DNA from: Chrysoperla carnea
Taxonomy: Eukaryota; Arthropoda; Insecta; Neuroptera; Chrysopidae
Length of the DNA: 64,000 nucleotides
Direction of reading: 5' to 3'
Assembly: GCF_905475395.1 (NCBI RefSeq)
Contig: NC_058341.1
Span: 36,347,501 to 36,411,500, forward strand
Each line of letters starts with the position of its first letter. The stretch's first letter is position 1. Of the stretch, positions 24,869 through 37,000 are shown piece after piece. The notes under the pieces are model-generated. The model was given only the letters and a program-made list of their open reading frames with translations. It had not been told where the DNA came from and searched no databases. Both the position numbers and the translations under genes were made by a program.

Positions 24869-27800
24869 AAATATGTGATACTCTCTCTGGTCAAGAATTT
24901 AACATACGATCTTTCAATAAGTATAATACTTTTTGAAATTTGCACAAAACACTCGTATCAAAATAACTTGTGCTTTATTTTCAAGTTTAGACATTGAAAT
25001 GTTTTTATGAAGAAAATATCTTGAAAATATCAACCACAATTCCTTTAACACGACTTCACGTAAATTTTTTTAAAATTCTATAATAAAAAAATTGGACTTA
25101 TTTTGGCTATTTTCTTGGAATTTATTACTATTTTCAATGCATTGGCCTATTTTGTTTGACTTTATCTAAAAAGTGAATATCATGTGAATAATTCACAAAA
25201 AATAGAAGACCTAAAAAAACATTCAGCGTATATAATTTAAGTCATAGAATTGGTGTAATAGAAAAACTTCGCCATTAAAATTCAGGCAAGAAAAAAAGGT
25301 GTTAATGATATTTTGTGCACACCATAACGTCAATGCCTAAGAAATTGAAATTTCAAAAAGTATCACTCTTTTTGGAAGACCCTGAATAGAGTTAGGAAAA
25401 AAAAGCAAAAACTTTATACCGCAAATAAAAAACTGCTAAAATTTTAAATAAATTAAAATTTCCGAAGTAAATAAAAAAGACTAGAATTTCCTAAGTGATG
25501 TCTTCATTGACACAAAAAGAATTTGAACAAAACTAAAAAACGAATTGTGATCGGTCTCAATATTAATTTCGATGAAATTGATATATTGTAACCAAATACA
25601 AATCCGCATTTAGTTGAACTTAGTTTTTTTATGAATTTCAATGTAGGCTCTCGTTTAGAGATCGATGTATTCAAAAAGAAAAAATAATGGAAATTCCTAT
25701 TTATTGCTATATAAATATATTAATTTTTTATTGAATATTTTATTATTTTCGACATTATTTCGATTTAATTCAAATAAAAAAGAATCAAATTTAGAGAAAT
25801 ATTGTTCTGCAAATTATTTTAAATTTGAGAGTTTGTGATGCTGATATCCGGCGAAGAATAATTGAGAACGGATTTAAGCATGTGGCATCGTTTTCGCCAG
25901 ATTTAAACTAGCCTAGAATGAATTTTCAATGGAATTTATGCTATTTTCCACAGAAGAATGAAGAAACCCTTGGAAAAATTGAAACAAGTGTTTTCAATTT
26001 TCATGCGAATCTCTTATTTAGGTAATTTCGACTCAAAAATCAAGAAAATCGAAGTCATCAGTTCAATGGATTTTAAATTTGAGACCTGTGAAATGATATC
26101 AAGAGAACGACAATTCTCTTTAAGAATTTTAAGCTTCAAATTGACCTAGAAAGAGGTTTTTTATTATCTAAGAAACAAAATTGTTTATATTATTAAAAAA
26201 AAAATATATATAATGTAATCTTATGATATTATAATGCACGCATTTATTACAAAATTTATCTAGTATTTCTAAAAAAAACATCATTTATTGTAGTATATAA
26301 ATTATACTAAGATGTTTTCCATTGTTTTTTTATTTTTTATTCATTATTATATAATATGTATATAATATAGTATAGTTATTAATTATTATAATTATTATTT
26401 ATTTAATTATAATTACGTTAATTCAAAATTACATACATTTAATTCTTCAGTTATTTTTTTGTGCCTATATAATTTTAATGCTATTTTTATTTATAAATAC
26501 TATTTTTTTTTTGTTCAAGTAGTTTTTTTTTATTCAAGTAGGTTATCATTCAATCAAATTTAATTCATTTCGATCGGTTTTTTTATTGAGTTGAATCAAA
26601 AATTATTTATTATACAAGTTTTGTATGACCCTAGTATTGGAATAAAGAATTGATTCTTTTGATTTAATTCATCAAAATATACCATTTTCTTGATTTTTTT
26701 TCATTCACTCTTTTTTCCGGGTGTTGATATCAAAAATTATTATTGAAATAAATCAATTATTTTTGGTGAATCGAATGAAATGAATCAATTCCTTTTAGTA
26801 AAAGAAAAATTAAACAAATTTTCAAACAAATCAATCAAAAGTGATATTTTGTCGAAATTTCGAATGAAGAAAAGGAATAAATAATGATACACATAGAGTT
26901 AATCGAAAACATGGCGAGCAGACGTTGGTACGAAATCCGGATGACAAACCTATACTGTGTGGATTCGTAACTTTTAATTTTCATTACGATTAAAACACAA
27001 GACCGAAGCATTTTTAATCACAAAATGAGATAATAAAAGTGTTTAGGTCACCAGCAAGGGTAATAGCTGCACCTATTACTCTTTCTTCTCTGTATCCACG
27101 ACAGTAGAGGTTGGTATTAAGATTGGATTCTTTTTGCTGAGCATGAAATTTCTGCTGCTAGCTATTATTACGAATTGAAGTAACGTAGATTCCCAAATCA
27201 ACTGGAGTGTAATTCGAGTCTACTAGGTGTTACTCGCGTTCGTTTCCGACTTTTTAAACCATATTTATGTGTATCTACGCCAGATTTTAAAAAAATTAAA
27301 AAGTTAAAACAAAGCTCTCTAATGATTTTTTTTTACAAGTTTTTTCGAGTTAATAAATAAATTTCCATTTATAAAATTTAATAATGAGTAAAATATAATT
27401 TTTACCTAGGGCCATAAAGTATAAATTTGTGATTTTGTGTTCATTGGTTCACATTATTTACAAGAATTGGAAAATTAAGTGAATTTCTGTTTTATTGTTT
27501 TGGTTTCCTTCTTTAATACATTCAAAAAGTATAAAAAATGTTTAAAAATATATTTAAAGTTTGTAAAAATATCACATAATGCAATTTTTATAATATGAAA
27601 GGTTCATTAATTTTCAATTTATAATTAATTTGGAAAAATCCAGTGAAATCGTTTAAAATTACAAAATTTAAAACGAAATTTAATCCATAATTAGTCTGAA
27701 ATTTGCCATATGAACATAAAGACTTGTAATTGCTCTGTAAAAGATTGGGGGTAGCCTGAACAATGAAATTGTTGGATAAGAAAGAGTCGTGGCTTAAATC

Positions 27801-28396
27801 AGGACCTTCATACTACAAGTCTTTTAATGTTTACAATAAATAATAAAATGATGAAATAGAGGTTCCTGACTTAGGTCGTATTGAACTATACCAGGCCAAA
27901 ATTCGTCGATATGTAACTATTTCTTTGGATAACACGTCGTTCCTAAAACTATTCCGATTCTCCGCCGGATATTAAAATCTTTCACTGTTCGATGTGTTGT
28001 TTAAACAAACTTATGCGTTTTATATTTCCAAAAGCATTGCATCTGATCTGATAAATAGTAGTAGGTTATATTGATGTTTAAGCTATAATAAAGATTTGGT
28101 TTGAGATTGGTTATGTATAGCGCCATGAAAAATTATACTGATTTTTCCGGAGGGGAATTAATAAGCTTTAAACAATAAGCTAGCCAAAGCTATCCAAAAT
28201 TATCAGGAGAGCAATTGTTAGACTATCTCTTCTTATATTCATATAAAAGACCTAGAGCTCAAGTCTTCTATTTGAATTTACTGTGAGTTTGTTTACATAA
28301 AGATACAATATTTTAAAACTAATTATGTGAGTTATGATTAGGGAAAGTGCCATAACAAAATGACTTATTATCACAGAAAGTGAATCATTAAAGAAT
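24869..28396. other. Gene-free AT-rich DNA
   Basis: No gene recognised. 26200-26560 is nearly pure A/T. 26920-27250 is noticeably less AT-rich and of mixed composition. It has no good open frame, so it could be a UTR or non-coding exon, but nothing confirms this. Confidence 0.45.
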
Positions 28397-28446
28397 CAAT
28401 GAAATGATCCATACCAGCTGCACCTGAATATTAGATCATTTCATTG
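28397..28446. repeat. Hairpin with 13-bp perfect arms
   Basis: CAATGAAATGATC (28397-28409) and its exact inverse (28434-28446) enclose a 24-nt loop. Both strands could form a small stem-loop. No conserved context is visible. Confidence 0.6.
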
Positions 28447-28625
28447 GTAAATCTGTGGGATAAAACATGAAGGTTGTGGTTATAACTCAATGTTGATGGT
28501 TTTAATATAACTAAACTATCCTTTGCTCTCCATTTATCTTAAGAAAATAATTACCAGAAATATCTAATGAAGGAACGATAGATAGATAAGGAATAAAGAT
28601 AATGAATGAATCGTATCTCAAAGAT

Positions 28626-29275
28626 AATTAGTTTGACGAAGTTAACTTGTTAGCCTGATTGTTTGAGGATCCTCAAATGCATGCTTTTAGGGTATCAGAC
28701 TTAAATATTATTTAAAAAATATTCTAATAGGCTTTTGTCTACTAAGAATAAATCGGTTGGGTAAAATTTTCTAATGATTAATCATGATATGCAGATAACA
28801 AAACACAAATAATTTTGATAAAAATAAGGATTATTATTATTGAAAAAAATAAATTCTTTAAAATTATACATCCAGTTACGTGGCCAGCAAACACCAATCA
28901 GATTTATTTTGAAGGTACTACGTCACGCCATATGAAAGGCTAGGTAAGCTTACAGATATAAAATCGTGTAAATTTGCAAAATTTAAGACGCCATGACACT
29001 CTACACTGTTTTAGAAGTAAATTTGAATTGAAAATTTTAAAATACTTTTTTAAAATGCAAAATATATAGGTAAATAGTATTTTTTTAAATAATACTTTCT
29101 TGGTGTACCTAAATCAGATACTAATGTAACGTATAAACCAATTTTCAAATTAAGGACAAAAGCCGATTAGTTTGACGAAGTTAAATTACTATCTGGTTGT
29201 CTAACAATCCTCAAATGCTTGTTTTTAAGCCATCGCCCTTAAGTATTATTTAAAAAAACATTTTAATTACATTCT
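28626..29275. repeat. Direct repeat, two copies about 540 bp apart
   Basis: 28626-28740 and 29165-29275 share TTAGTTTGACGAAGTTAA, then ATCCTCAAATGC, then TTAA-TATTATTTAAAAAA in the same order and spacing. The DNA between is not clearly duplicated, so these look like two dispersed copies or worn tandem units. Confidence 0.7.
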
Positions 29276-30434
29276 ACAGTCAATTAAAGTGTGTCTGAGA
29301 TGTTCTAGATGGTACTATTGGGTCAAATGAACAAAGCTACCTAGGGTCATGATCAAACTACCTAGACCAAGAGCTATAATAGCCAATTAAATTATCGCTC
29401 TTGATTCAGTCAATGTTTTATAGAGCAATAACGAATGTTTATTTTCTTACCGCGTGAAACATAAACCCGAGGGTATTTATCTGAATAAATTTAATCTTTG
29501 GTTTCGTTTATATTAAAAAAATGTTAATACCAAAAATAAGTTAAGAGTTAAAACGTTAAATATGTAATGACTGTCATTACATGAATGACCGTCTTACTTG
29601 AGCCTCTAAACATATAATGAATGTCCTTCAAAAGAAAATCCCTGCAATGTATATTTCACTCCGATAAATAAACATAAAGTTGATGATTCAGTGAAATAAT
29701 TATGCATGTGTTTATTTTACAAACTTCAAAAAATATTTTTCTAGAAAAAAAAAAACAATTAAATCGTAAAAATATTTGTCTTTTTTTTGATACTCTACAT
29801 TATTCTTTTCGAATAGCTTACATTCAATATTCTTAAATCGTTAATAAATGTATTTTTTTTTTATAAATAATCTAGTACCTACATTTTACATCAGCGTATT
29901 ACCCGTATTTTTAAACACCATATATTAAGGATGAATTTTTCTTAGTACTTAAAATGTATTTTTTAATGGATATTTTGTTTCTTAATCAGCATGCAATTAT
30001 TTTGAAATGTTATGAAAATTGTTTAGATTTTTTGTTTCTTCACCTACAACATATTTTTGTGTGTTTTTTTTTTCGTAAGTAAAAAGATGATTTTTTGACA
30101 TGCTAATACAAAATTTCGTTATGAAAAAATTATTAATTATGATATTTTAATTAATAAATTCATTGTGTTTTGGGGATTTAGTGTATAAAAAACGTTTAAT
30201 TTAAAGAAAAGAAACGTATTGATGTTCTGAAGAATCAACAAATTAAAACTTTGAAAATTAAATTATTTCCGAAACCATTCATCCCCTTTTAAATCAAACT
30301 TAAGACATATTTATTTGTTAGTAACTAAGAGGAAATAATCAAACTGACACAGCAATGGTTTCGTTTATGTTCCAAATTTTGATTCGCACACGTAGAAAGT
30401 GATGGTCTATCCACAATATAAGAGTATTACTTTA

Positions 30435-30541
30435 TTTAGAAATAGAGACAAGCAGCTTCGGCTTGACAAATCAAGTTGGGAGCCACAATACTCGTACAAC
30501 TTGATTTGAAGTCATTCGAGTCGAAGCAATTAATCTCTAAA
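30435..30541. repeat. Imperfect hairpin, about 40-bp arms
   Basis: AAATCAAGTTG at about 30468-30478 and CAACTTGATTT at about 30497-30507 form the inner stem. Outer parts with GCTTCG/CGAAGC and TTTAGA/TCTAAA also pair, with small gaps. Confidence 0.55.
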
Positions 30542-30596
30542 GGCACCGGCATTACTTTAAACTTAGTTCATATTCGATCTTTAAAAAAATAGAAAG

Positions 30597-31560
30597 ACAT
30601 GATTTCCTCTAAATCAAATAATTAAATTGGTTCATTTTTACAGGAAGGAGATTGATAAGGCTTAACCGATGAAACTTGGATATTATACCAACTCTAGAGA
30701 CTATACCAATAAAGATATATTCTCTGACCAACTCGTAGTACTTGGATATACCAATACCATTTTATTGATTAAGCCATTCGCAAACCTTTGAAGGAGTTTT
30801 CGGGGCTTTGTTAGGTTTAATTTATTTCTGGCCAGGCGCGAGGAGGAATTAGAATGTGGATTTAGGAATGACAACATAAATTTTACCAGAAAGAATGCGT
30901 TTGATAAACAAAATTATTCCTATAATCTAAAAAAAAAATATCTTTAAGGTAACAGATTCTTTTTTGAAGGAGGGGTATTGATGTGGTTTAACCAATAAAA
31001 TTTTCGATATTCTTACCATCTCGTATACTGGTTATAATACCGTTTTATTGATGAAGCCACTCGAAATTCTTTGAAGGTTATTTTGGGCTTTGCTAGTTAT
31101 AATTTCTGTTTTGCCATGCGTGAGAAATTATAATAAGGATTTAGGAATGAAAACATAAATTTTACCAGAAAAATTACGTTTGATAAATAAAACTGCCTCT
31201 ATAATAAAAATAAAAATCAAGAAGATATATTTATTTTAAAAGGAGGGGGATTGGTAAGACTTATCCTATGAAACGGCCCAATGATGAGCGCCTTGCATGA
31301 ACCGTTTTATTGATTAAGTCATCCAACATTCTTTGAAGAAACTTTCGAGACTTTGCTAGGTATAATTTCCTACTAGTAATACTTGGAGGGAAAATTAAAT
31401 TTTTCATAGAAAGAAAATGCTTTATAACAAAAGAATTTTAATTGGAATTTAAGAAATAAAAGAGTTGAAGCAGTAAGGCTTTATCAATGAAATGATTCTT
31501 CCCTTTATTATTGTAGTCAGCAAACCACTTCACTGATTAAACCTAGAGAGCAAAATCTAC
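30597..31560. repeat. Diverged tandem array, about four units
   Basis: Units begin near 30641, 30966, 31239 and 31459 (steps 325, 273, 220). Each has a purine-rich GGAGG block, then TT-ACC-ATGAAA-type sequence, a TTTTATTGAT-AAGCCA block, CTTTGAAG, and GGCTTTGCTAG-TATAATTTC. The first two units share GGATTTAGGAATGA and CATAAATTTTACCAGAAA. Units are heavily diverged and shorten rightward. Satellite or worn transposon array; function unknown. Confidence 0.65.
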
Positions 31561-31746
31561 CCAGAATAAAAATACTCAAAGAAAAATATAAGAAATGAAG
31601 GAATGCTTCCAGCAAGATACAAAAACCAGGATATCGATATTTATTTGGCAAACAAAAAGAAGCCCGGAGATTTTCCATTTATGTTAGAGATATTAGATGC
31701 GGATATAAGGATGAAATGGATTATAAATGAAAAACAAGGATATGTA

Positions 31747-31865
31747 CATGATTTCCCCTCGGTTATGAGGGTTTAGGGGAAATCAAGGCTCACGTGGGCA
31801 GGGTCGCAAACCTGAAGTAGATACATCTTTTATTGGGATTAAAAAAGATCGTCTACACGTTACCC
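31747..31865 (+). ncRNA. Structured repeat motif, copy A (candidate RNA)
   Basis: Same sequence order as copy B at 32271. Predicted stems are GATTTCCCCT/AGGGGAAATC (31750-31759 with 31775-31784), GCTC/GGGC, AGG/CCT, and ATCTTTTA with an A-rich partner (31825-31849) around a TTGGGA loop. Conserved linear blocks are AATCAAGGCTC, GTGGGCAGGGTCGC and CCTGAAGTAGATACA. No T run follows, so this copy may be decayed. The strand is inferred from copy B. A function is not known to me. Confidence 0.35.
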
Positions 31866-32058
31866 AAAATGATAGGATATGGATGGTAGCAAATAAGGTA
31901 AATCAGAGGAGCAGAAGATAATAAACTAAATGAGAAAGTAAAATGAGAAACAATCTACACCAGCTTAGCTTTGATGAAGATCGTGCCCATAATCTTTGAT
32001 ACCAGAAAGAACTTTTCATAGATTAGGCCAGTTACCAATTATCAAGTGAGCCCACCTT

Positions 32059-32089
32059 AATACTTTTTCTCTGCGAGAGAAAAAGTATT
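32059..32089. repeat. Perfect 14-bp hairpin
   Basis: AATACTTTTTCTCT, a GCG loop, then the exact inverse. It lies between copies A and B of the structured motif. Confidence 0.7.
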
Positions 32090-32270
32090 CAGTTTCCATG
32101 AGCATTGGTACGGCGCTTTCAGTGAAATGATCGTTGATGGCGATTTGGAATCCCTGAGCTTTAGAAAGGTTAGGGGGGATTTATAAGAGATAATTATACA
32201 GCTGGGGAGACTGGGTGGAGATGTAAGGATAAAAAAAAGTTTAGAAAGGGGAAGTGGATAAGGGAAAGGA

Positions 32271-32405
32271 CATGATTTCTCTTCGCTGTTGGGAAGTGAG
32301 AGAAATCAAGGCTCGCGTGGGCAGGGTCGCGTCCCTGAAGTAGATACAACTTCTACTGGGACTGTAGAAGAAATCTACCCGCTACCCTTAACTACAATTT
32401 TTTTT
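32271..32405 (+). ncRNA. Structured repeat motif, copy B, with T8 terminator (candidate RNA)
   Basis: Stems are GATTTCTCTT/GAGAGAAATC (32274-32283 with 32298-32307), GCTC/GGGC, AGGG/CCCT, and CTTCTAC/GTAGAAG (32350-32356 with 32364-32370) around TGGGACT. Compared with copy A, stem 1 changes two C-G pairs to T-A and one T-A to T-G, and stem 4 changes a T-A to C-G, so pairing is kept while sequence changes. A run of eight T at 32398-32405 could end pol III transcription. GGGTCGCGTCC resembles a B box in 8 fixed positions. Alternative: a piece of a transposon whose stems are kept by chance. Confidence 0.4.
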
Positions 32406-32814
32406 GAACTGCTGATTTAAAAAAAATATTTTTACTATTTTATATTAACTAAATGAAATTAGCTCATTTGTACCTGTTTGATAAATAAATTCTGTTTGTT
32501 GAATTCGTCTAATGAGAGCGTAACTCGAGTTGATAAAAACTGGAAAGAACTGCATTTGGAAGTCATAGCATAAAAGTAAGTATAACTACAGTCAAAAAGT
32601 GCTCTTGTAACCTTTCTCATACATCTCGATAATTTACAGTACCATCGAAACATTAGGCAATCAAAAACATATAAATGGGAAAAATAATGCAATATAAATA
32701 ATCGAAAAATATGGTTAAAATAATTGGTACACTTATATTATGAAAATGATGGGGTATGATTACTCTTATATTTTAATAGTGCATCACTTTCGACAATGTA
32801 TTGTAATTCTTAAG

Positions 32815-33264
32815 TATATCAGAGTGACCACAAGACTAAATTTTTAAAATTCCTTAACGATTTTCATTTTTATTCAACATAAATTATCATACTGCTCCTT
32901 GTTATTTTGGAAATTCATAAAGGTGGAAGTCACATTGAAGTTTTTTAGTATCGACCAAAAGCTATAAAAATCCGGTTCTTTTGACAATTAAACAAATATT
33001 TTTTAAATCTCTGTTAAGACATCGCTTTTCTTGTGGAATTTTGGACGATATCTCAGCAGCTATGCCCTCAATCATCAAATAAATTCCACTTTTGTATGTT
33101 TGGGTTACAATTACTTTATGAACTGAGTTTAATGAGAATGAAAACATAATACTTTTAATATATAAAATAATAATCTCAGATGGTCGTGGTTTTCACAATA
33201 ATTCATGGGCAGTCATTCATAATCCCTGATAATTTCTGTTTTTTTTTTTGTCACTCTGTATATA
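32815..33264. mobile_element. MITE with TATA-CAGAGTGAC ends
   Basis: TATATCAGAGTGACC on the left and, inverted, TATATACAGAGTGAC on the right bound a 450-bp segment with TA flanks, as in Tc1/mariner-type elements. A 61-codon minus-strand frame at 32962-33147 has no transposase motif. Confidence 0.6.
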
Positions 33265-35082
33265 GAATAAGTACTATTAACCAGTAAAAAATGATAAAAT
33301 TTTTTAAAAAGTTAAATTAAAAAATGATTAACAGAAAAATTTATTGTTTTGTCCATAGAAAATCAATACGATTTCAATAACTATAAATATTTACCAATTA
33401 AATTAATTAGGTATTATTAACAATTTTAATATAAAATATACAATTTTTTTTTCAAATAAAAAATACATAATATACAATTTTTATTATTTTGTATTTCTAT
33501 TTAAAAAATCCTTTTGTGCAAAAATTCCATAAATTTGTTTTATATAATATATAGTTTCCTTTTTTTCCTTCTAAAATTAATTTCATTATTTTAACAATAA
33601 AACTATAAGAGTATAAATTCGTAAATATGTCGAGAAAATAGTTGTAAAGTTATGTAACAAAGGGTTTCATTAAAAAATTATATTGCATGCATCAATTTTT
33701 GTTAACGTTTAATGGGATTACAGTAGTGCGAAAAATAAAAATTCTCAGATCAGTGCTAGACAGTTAGTATAGTTTACAGTATAGACAAGAATCTTTTAGT
33801 CTCCTTCATACAGAATACAGAAGATTCCAGGCAAATGCGGGGTCTAAGGCAACGATGGATGGATGGATGTTACCTTAAAGTTTCAACATGTGAAACCGGA
33901 AAATGTAAAGTCGAAGCCTAGTACAGAAAAGTATAATAGATACAGGCTTGTTGGCTTGTTTATATTTTTTCCCGTGGCTGTGTGATTTTTTTTCGCTCGG
34001 TGTAAAAAACGGTTTGCCAAAACACACGATTTGACCAATTAATGATTGTTAGGCTATTTAACAAATTGTAAAAGAGATATCTTTGATTTAAAAAAAAGAA
34101 ATTGTTGTATTTCATTTCCTTTTGTGTGATATATAATACTAACCATATGACAACAGCTGCATTACTAAGCGACAGATAAAATAAGTAACGACAGATAAAG
34201 TAACTTGACCACATAAATCGGCTTCAATATCATCGAAGGCATTCTTTATTTTTAAGGGCATCTAATCAGAGGTCACGTTACGATGGTGTTCTTCAGATTA
34301 GGTATTTACTAAATTAGTTGATTTTTTAGGTATTAGGAAAAAATAGACCGGAAAAAATAAACCCGGGAAAAATAAACCAAACAATATTTCTGTAAAAGTT
34401 CCCCATTATTGAACCGAAGGGCAAAAAACTTCAGAACCCAACCAATTCCTCTATAGTCGAAAAATTCAACCCAACCAACTCGTAATTACAACAATATTTG
34501 GGGTCTACATAATTTTCATTCTATTTTTTCCGATTATCGATTTATAAATATTTGACAATTGGTTTGCTATTAAACATCAGGCTTTTTATTGGAGGAATTA
34601 AATTTTGCCAGATTTCCACTGTAACAAATTAAATCCAAATTTTGCAAAATAGATTGAAGTAGTTTCAGAACAATAAAAAAAGAAAGTGAAAATACCATTA
34701 CAAATATAATTTTGAAATAACAAATCCGAAATCATGATCAAAATCATAGTTAGTGATTATAAGAAGATTTCTATATTAATATATTAACAACAATAACCAT
34801 AAAATGAGGGTACTTGCCTTCATAAATAGAACAAAGAACATGCTAAATATCGAACCACCTTAGAATTAATGAACATTTTTCAAATCTCTTATTTACATTT
34901 AAAAATATAAAATCCTAGTCTAATAGATCGAATTATATACTCTTACAGTTTTCTGTGTGTTACCAATTACTTGATTTGACTTGAATACTTTTTGCCAAAA
35001 ATTTTTTTCCCAGTTCGCAGAAAATCGTTGAATAATTCGTTTCAAATACATATTTTACTTACATAAAAATTTTTATGGAAAT
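33265..35082. other. Gene-free AT-rich DNA with a small tandem repeat
   Basis: No gene recognised. Three tandem units of about 14-15 bp (GGAAAAAATAAACC type) lie at 34336-34379. A (GATG)n-like run is at 33853-33868. Confidence 0.5.
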
Positions 35083-35560
35083 GTGACGATCATAAGGTAT
35101 AATGGTACTATTGGGTGATCAAATTGAGTTTTTTTTCTTCAGATTTTTGACATAAGAGCAAAGCGGTAGGGGATATCAATATGATTTCTTTTTAATTAAG
35201 AAAATTAGATCTTGGCATTTTTATTTCATGGCGATTTCATGTAAATGAACATCACTTAATGATAACTGCAAGGCTATTTTCTTTTGCAAAAATTATAGTC
35301 AATTTCACATGAAATAATTTAGTATTAAAAATTCCATAATCCAACGTCTATAATGCTTAAAAAAATCATATTGATATCTTATACCGTTTTGTTTTGCTTT
35401 CAATTTAAAAATGTATACCTCTTATCTGATCCCCTTTATTATAATTATAGTCATATTATGAAAAAATGATAAATATATTTTATTCAGTCGACATAAAAAC
35501 TATTTTCATTATTTAGATAAAAATTTTACTAATAAAACTTTGTACCATTATACGCTTGTG
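35083..35560. mobile_element. Inverted-repeat element with GTATAATGGTAC ends
   Basis: Outer ends share TATAATGGTAC in inverse. An inner inverted pair shares GATATCAATATGATTT and the stretch after it (about 35174-35230 and 35330-35385). Non-coding, about 480 bp. Confidence 0.65.
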
Positions 35561-36505
35561 TAAATTACACAGTTTTTTTTATCGATTGCTTTGTATAAAG
35601 ACGTTTTTTCTTGCACTATGTTAAATTTTTTATGAATATAAGTTCTGCCAAATTATTATGATTATTGCCGGGCTATTGTACTTATGTTTCAAAGTATGGA
35701 AATAAACAATACGTTCGGATTGGAATGGCAAGTATTAGGCATTATTCACTAGTTATTTCTTGGAGTTGGCAAGAATCAAGCAGAAACCGAATACGCTATA
35801 AATATACGGAGAAGTATTTCTACGCAAAATTGTAAAGATAAACAATGACTTTCGCATTTCGCTTCCAAAAATACGCACATACTTAAATGTACACTGTAAA
35901 ACTCGCTTAGTAGGCAAGGTGATTCCCAATAATATAATTACGTCAAACTTTATCGTAACAAAAAGCTTTACAAAAATGTTAAAGTCATTACATATCATTA
36001 ACTTGAATCAAAAGAGCACTTTCTTGCCTTTCCCGTCTGTTAAAGCTGAGAAAAGATAATGAGATTTTCTAGAAAATTATTAGTTCTCGAAATGAAAATT
36101 TAGTTACCAGTGAAATTAAAGCTTTAATAACTTTTGCATTTGGTTTTCTCCAAACGATAGCTGTGGGTAGGAAGAAGTGTGTCGTGAAAGCTTCATATCT
36201 CCTTGGGGGTAAGCTTTTTTGACTAACCATCGCTTGTATCATTTTGTAAGAAAAGATTTTCACCCAACACTCCAACCCATCCACAGATAATGTTACCAAA
36301 CTCTCTTATTAATCATGGGATAACTGTAACCATAGTCGCGATTCGTAGTAGCGAACAGTAGCTATCCCGACATTTAAAGTTTTGTTTTCATGTGAAAATT
36401 TTTCTGACCTCTGCCCCGATTCGTGACGATGGTGTCTTCTTAAAATTATAATATTGAAATGTTTGGACTAGGAAAGAAAGTTCGCATTTATAAAAAGAAG
36501 AGTGA
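35561..36505. other. Region 3' of mAChR-A, no gene recognised
   Basis: It may hold extended 3' UTR of mAChR-A. A minus-strand frame at 36069-36299 is less AT-rich than most and reads like a worn repeat; no family was recognised. Another at 35753-35998 has no motif. Confidence 0.4.
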
Positions 36506-36569
36506 TTTATTGAAACAATTTCCAAAAGAAGAAATGTTCTCTCTAAAGTGTCTAAAAAACGTCTTTATT
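36506..36569 (-). terminator. Likely polyadenylation signals of mAChR-A
   Basis: On the minus strand AATAAA occurs at 36569-36564 (about 100 nt after the stop) and again at 36511-36506. Either would end a short 3' UTR. Insect neuronal receptors often have longer UTRs, so use of more distal signals is possible. Position and hexamer are seen; usage is inferred. Confidence 0.45.
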
Positions 36570-36668
36570 AGTTGTCATGAATATAAACTGATGATTGATT
36601 TATGCTACAAAATGATGATAGTTAAAAGTAAATTTGTAGAGAATGTTTTTTTCTTAAAAATTAATTAG

Positions 36669-37000
36669 TTAGCCATAATGTCCACGATTCATTGCTGTAC
36701 GATTTCTAGTATGCCATTTACATTGTAATATACGTAAATATGTTCGACGAAATGATGCATTACATAATGCATAACACATCGGATTTATTGTGCTATTTAT
36801 GTAACATAAATAATAAAAGAAATCCCATAATTGTTGTGGTATACAACTGGCACACGCTGTTAATGGTTTTATCAATACTAATATGTTGTATGGCGTCCAT
36901 GTTATTATGAATGTTAATAATATAGCTGATAATGTTTTTGCTGCTTTTTTATCCGCTTTCTTTTCTTGAGATTTCTTCTTCTTTTTTACAACGTGTTTAC
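36669..37000 (-). CDS. mAChR-A: mAChR-A exon 6: TM6, TM7 and C-terminal tail
   Basis: Encodes residues 501-610 and the TAA stop. A lysine-rich [19 protein letters not shown] leads into TM6 ([13 protein letters not shown]), then ECL3 with the CASC pair, TM7 with [13 protein letters not shown], and a short tail with [18 protein letters not shown]. The Cys in that tail is a possible palmitoylation site. The acceptor is TTTGTGTACAG. The tail length fits the A-type family, so the gene appears intact at its 3' end. Confidence 0.96.

Noticed and set aside
34336..34379. Possible CRISPR-like array
   Set aside because: Only three adjoining 14-15-bp units without spacers; a plain tandem repeat in a eukaryote.
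36069..36299. 76-codon minus-strand frame downstream of the receptor
   Set aside because: No recognisable domain; probably repeat or 3' UTR sequence.
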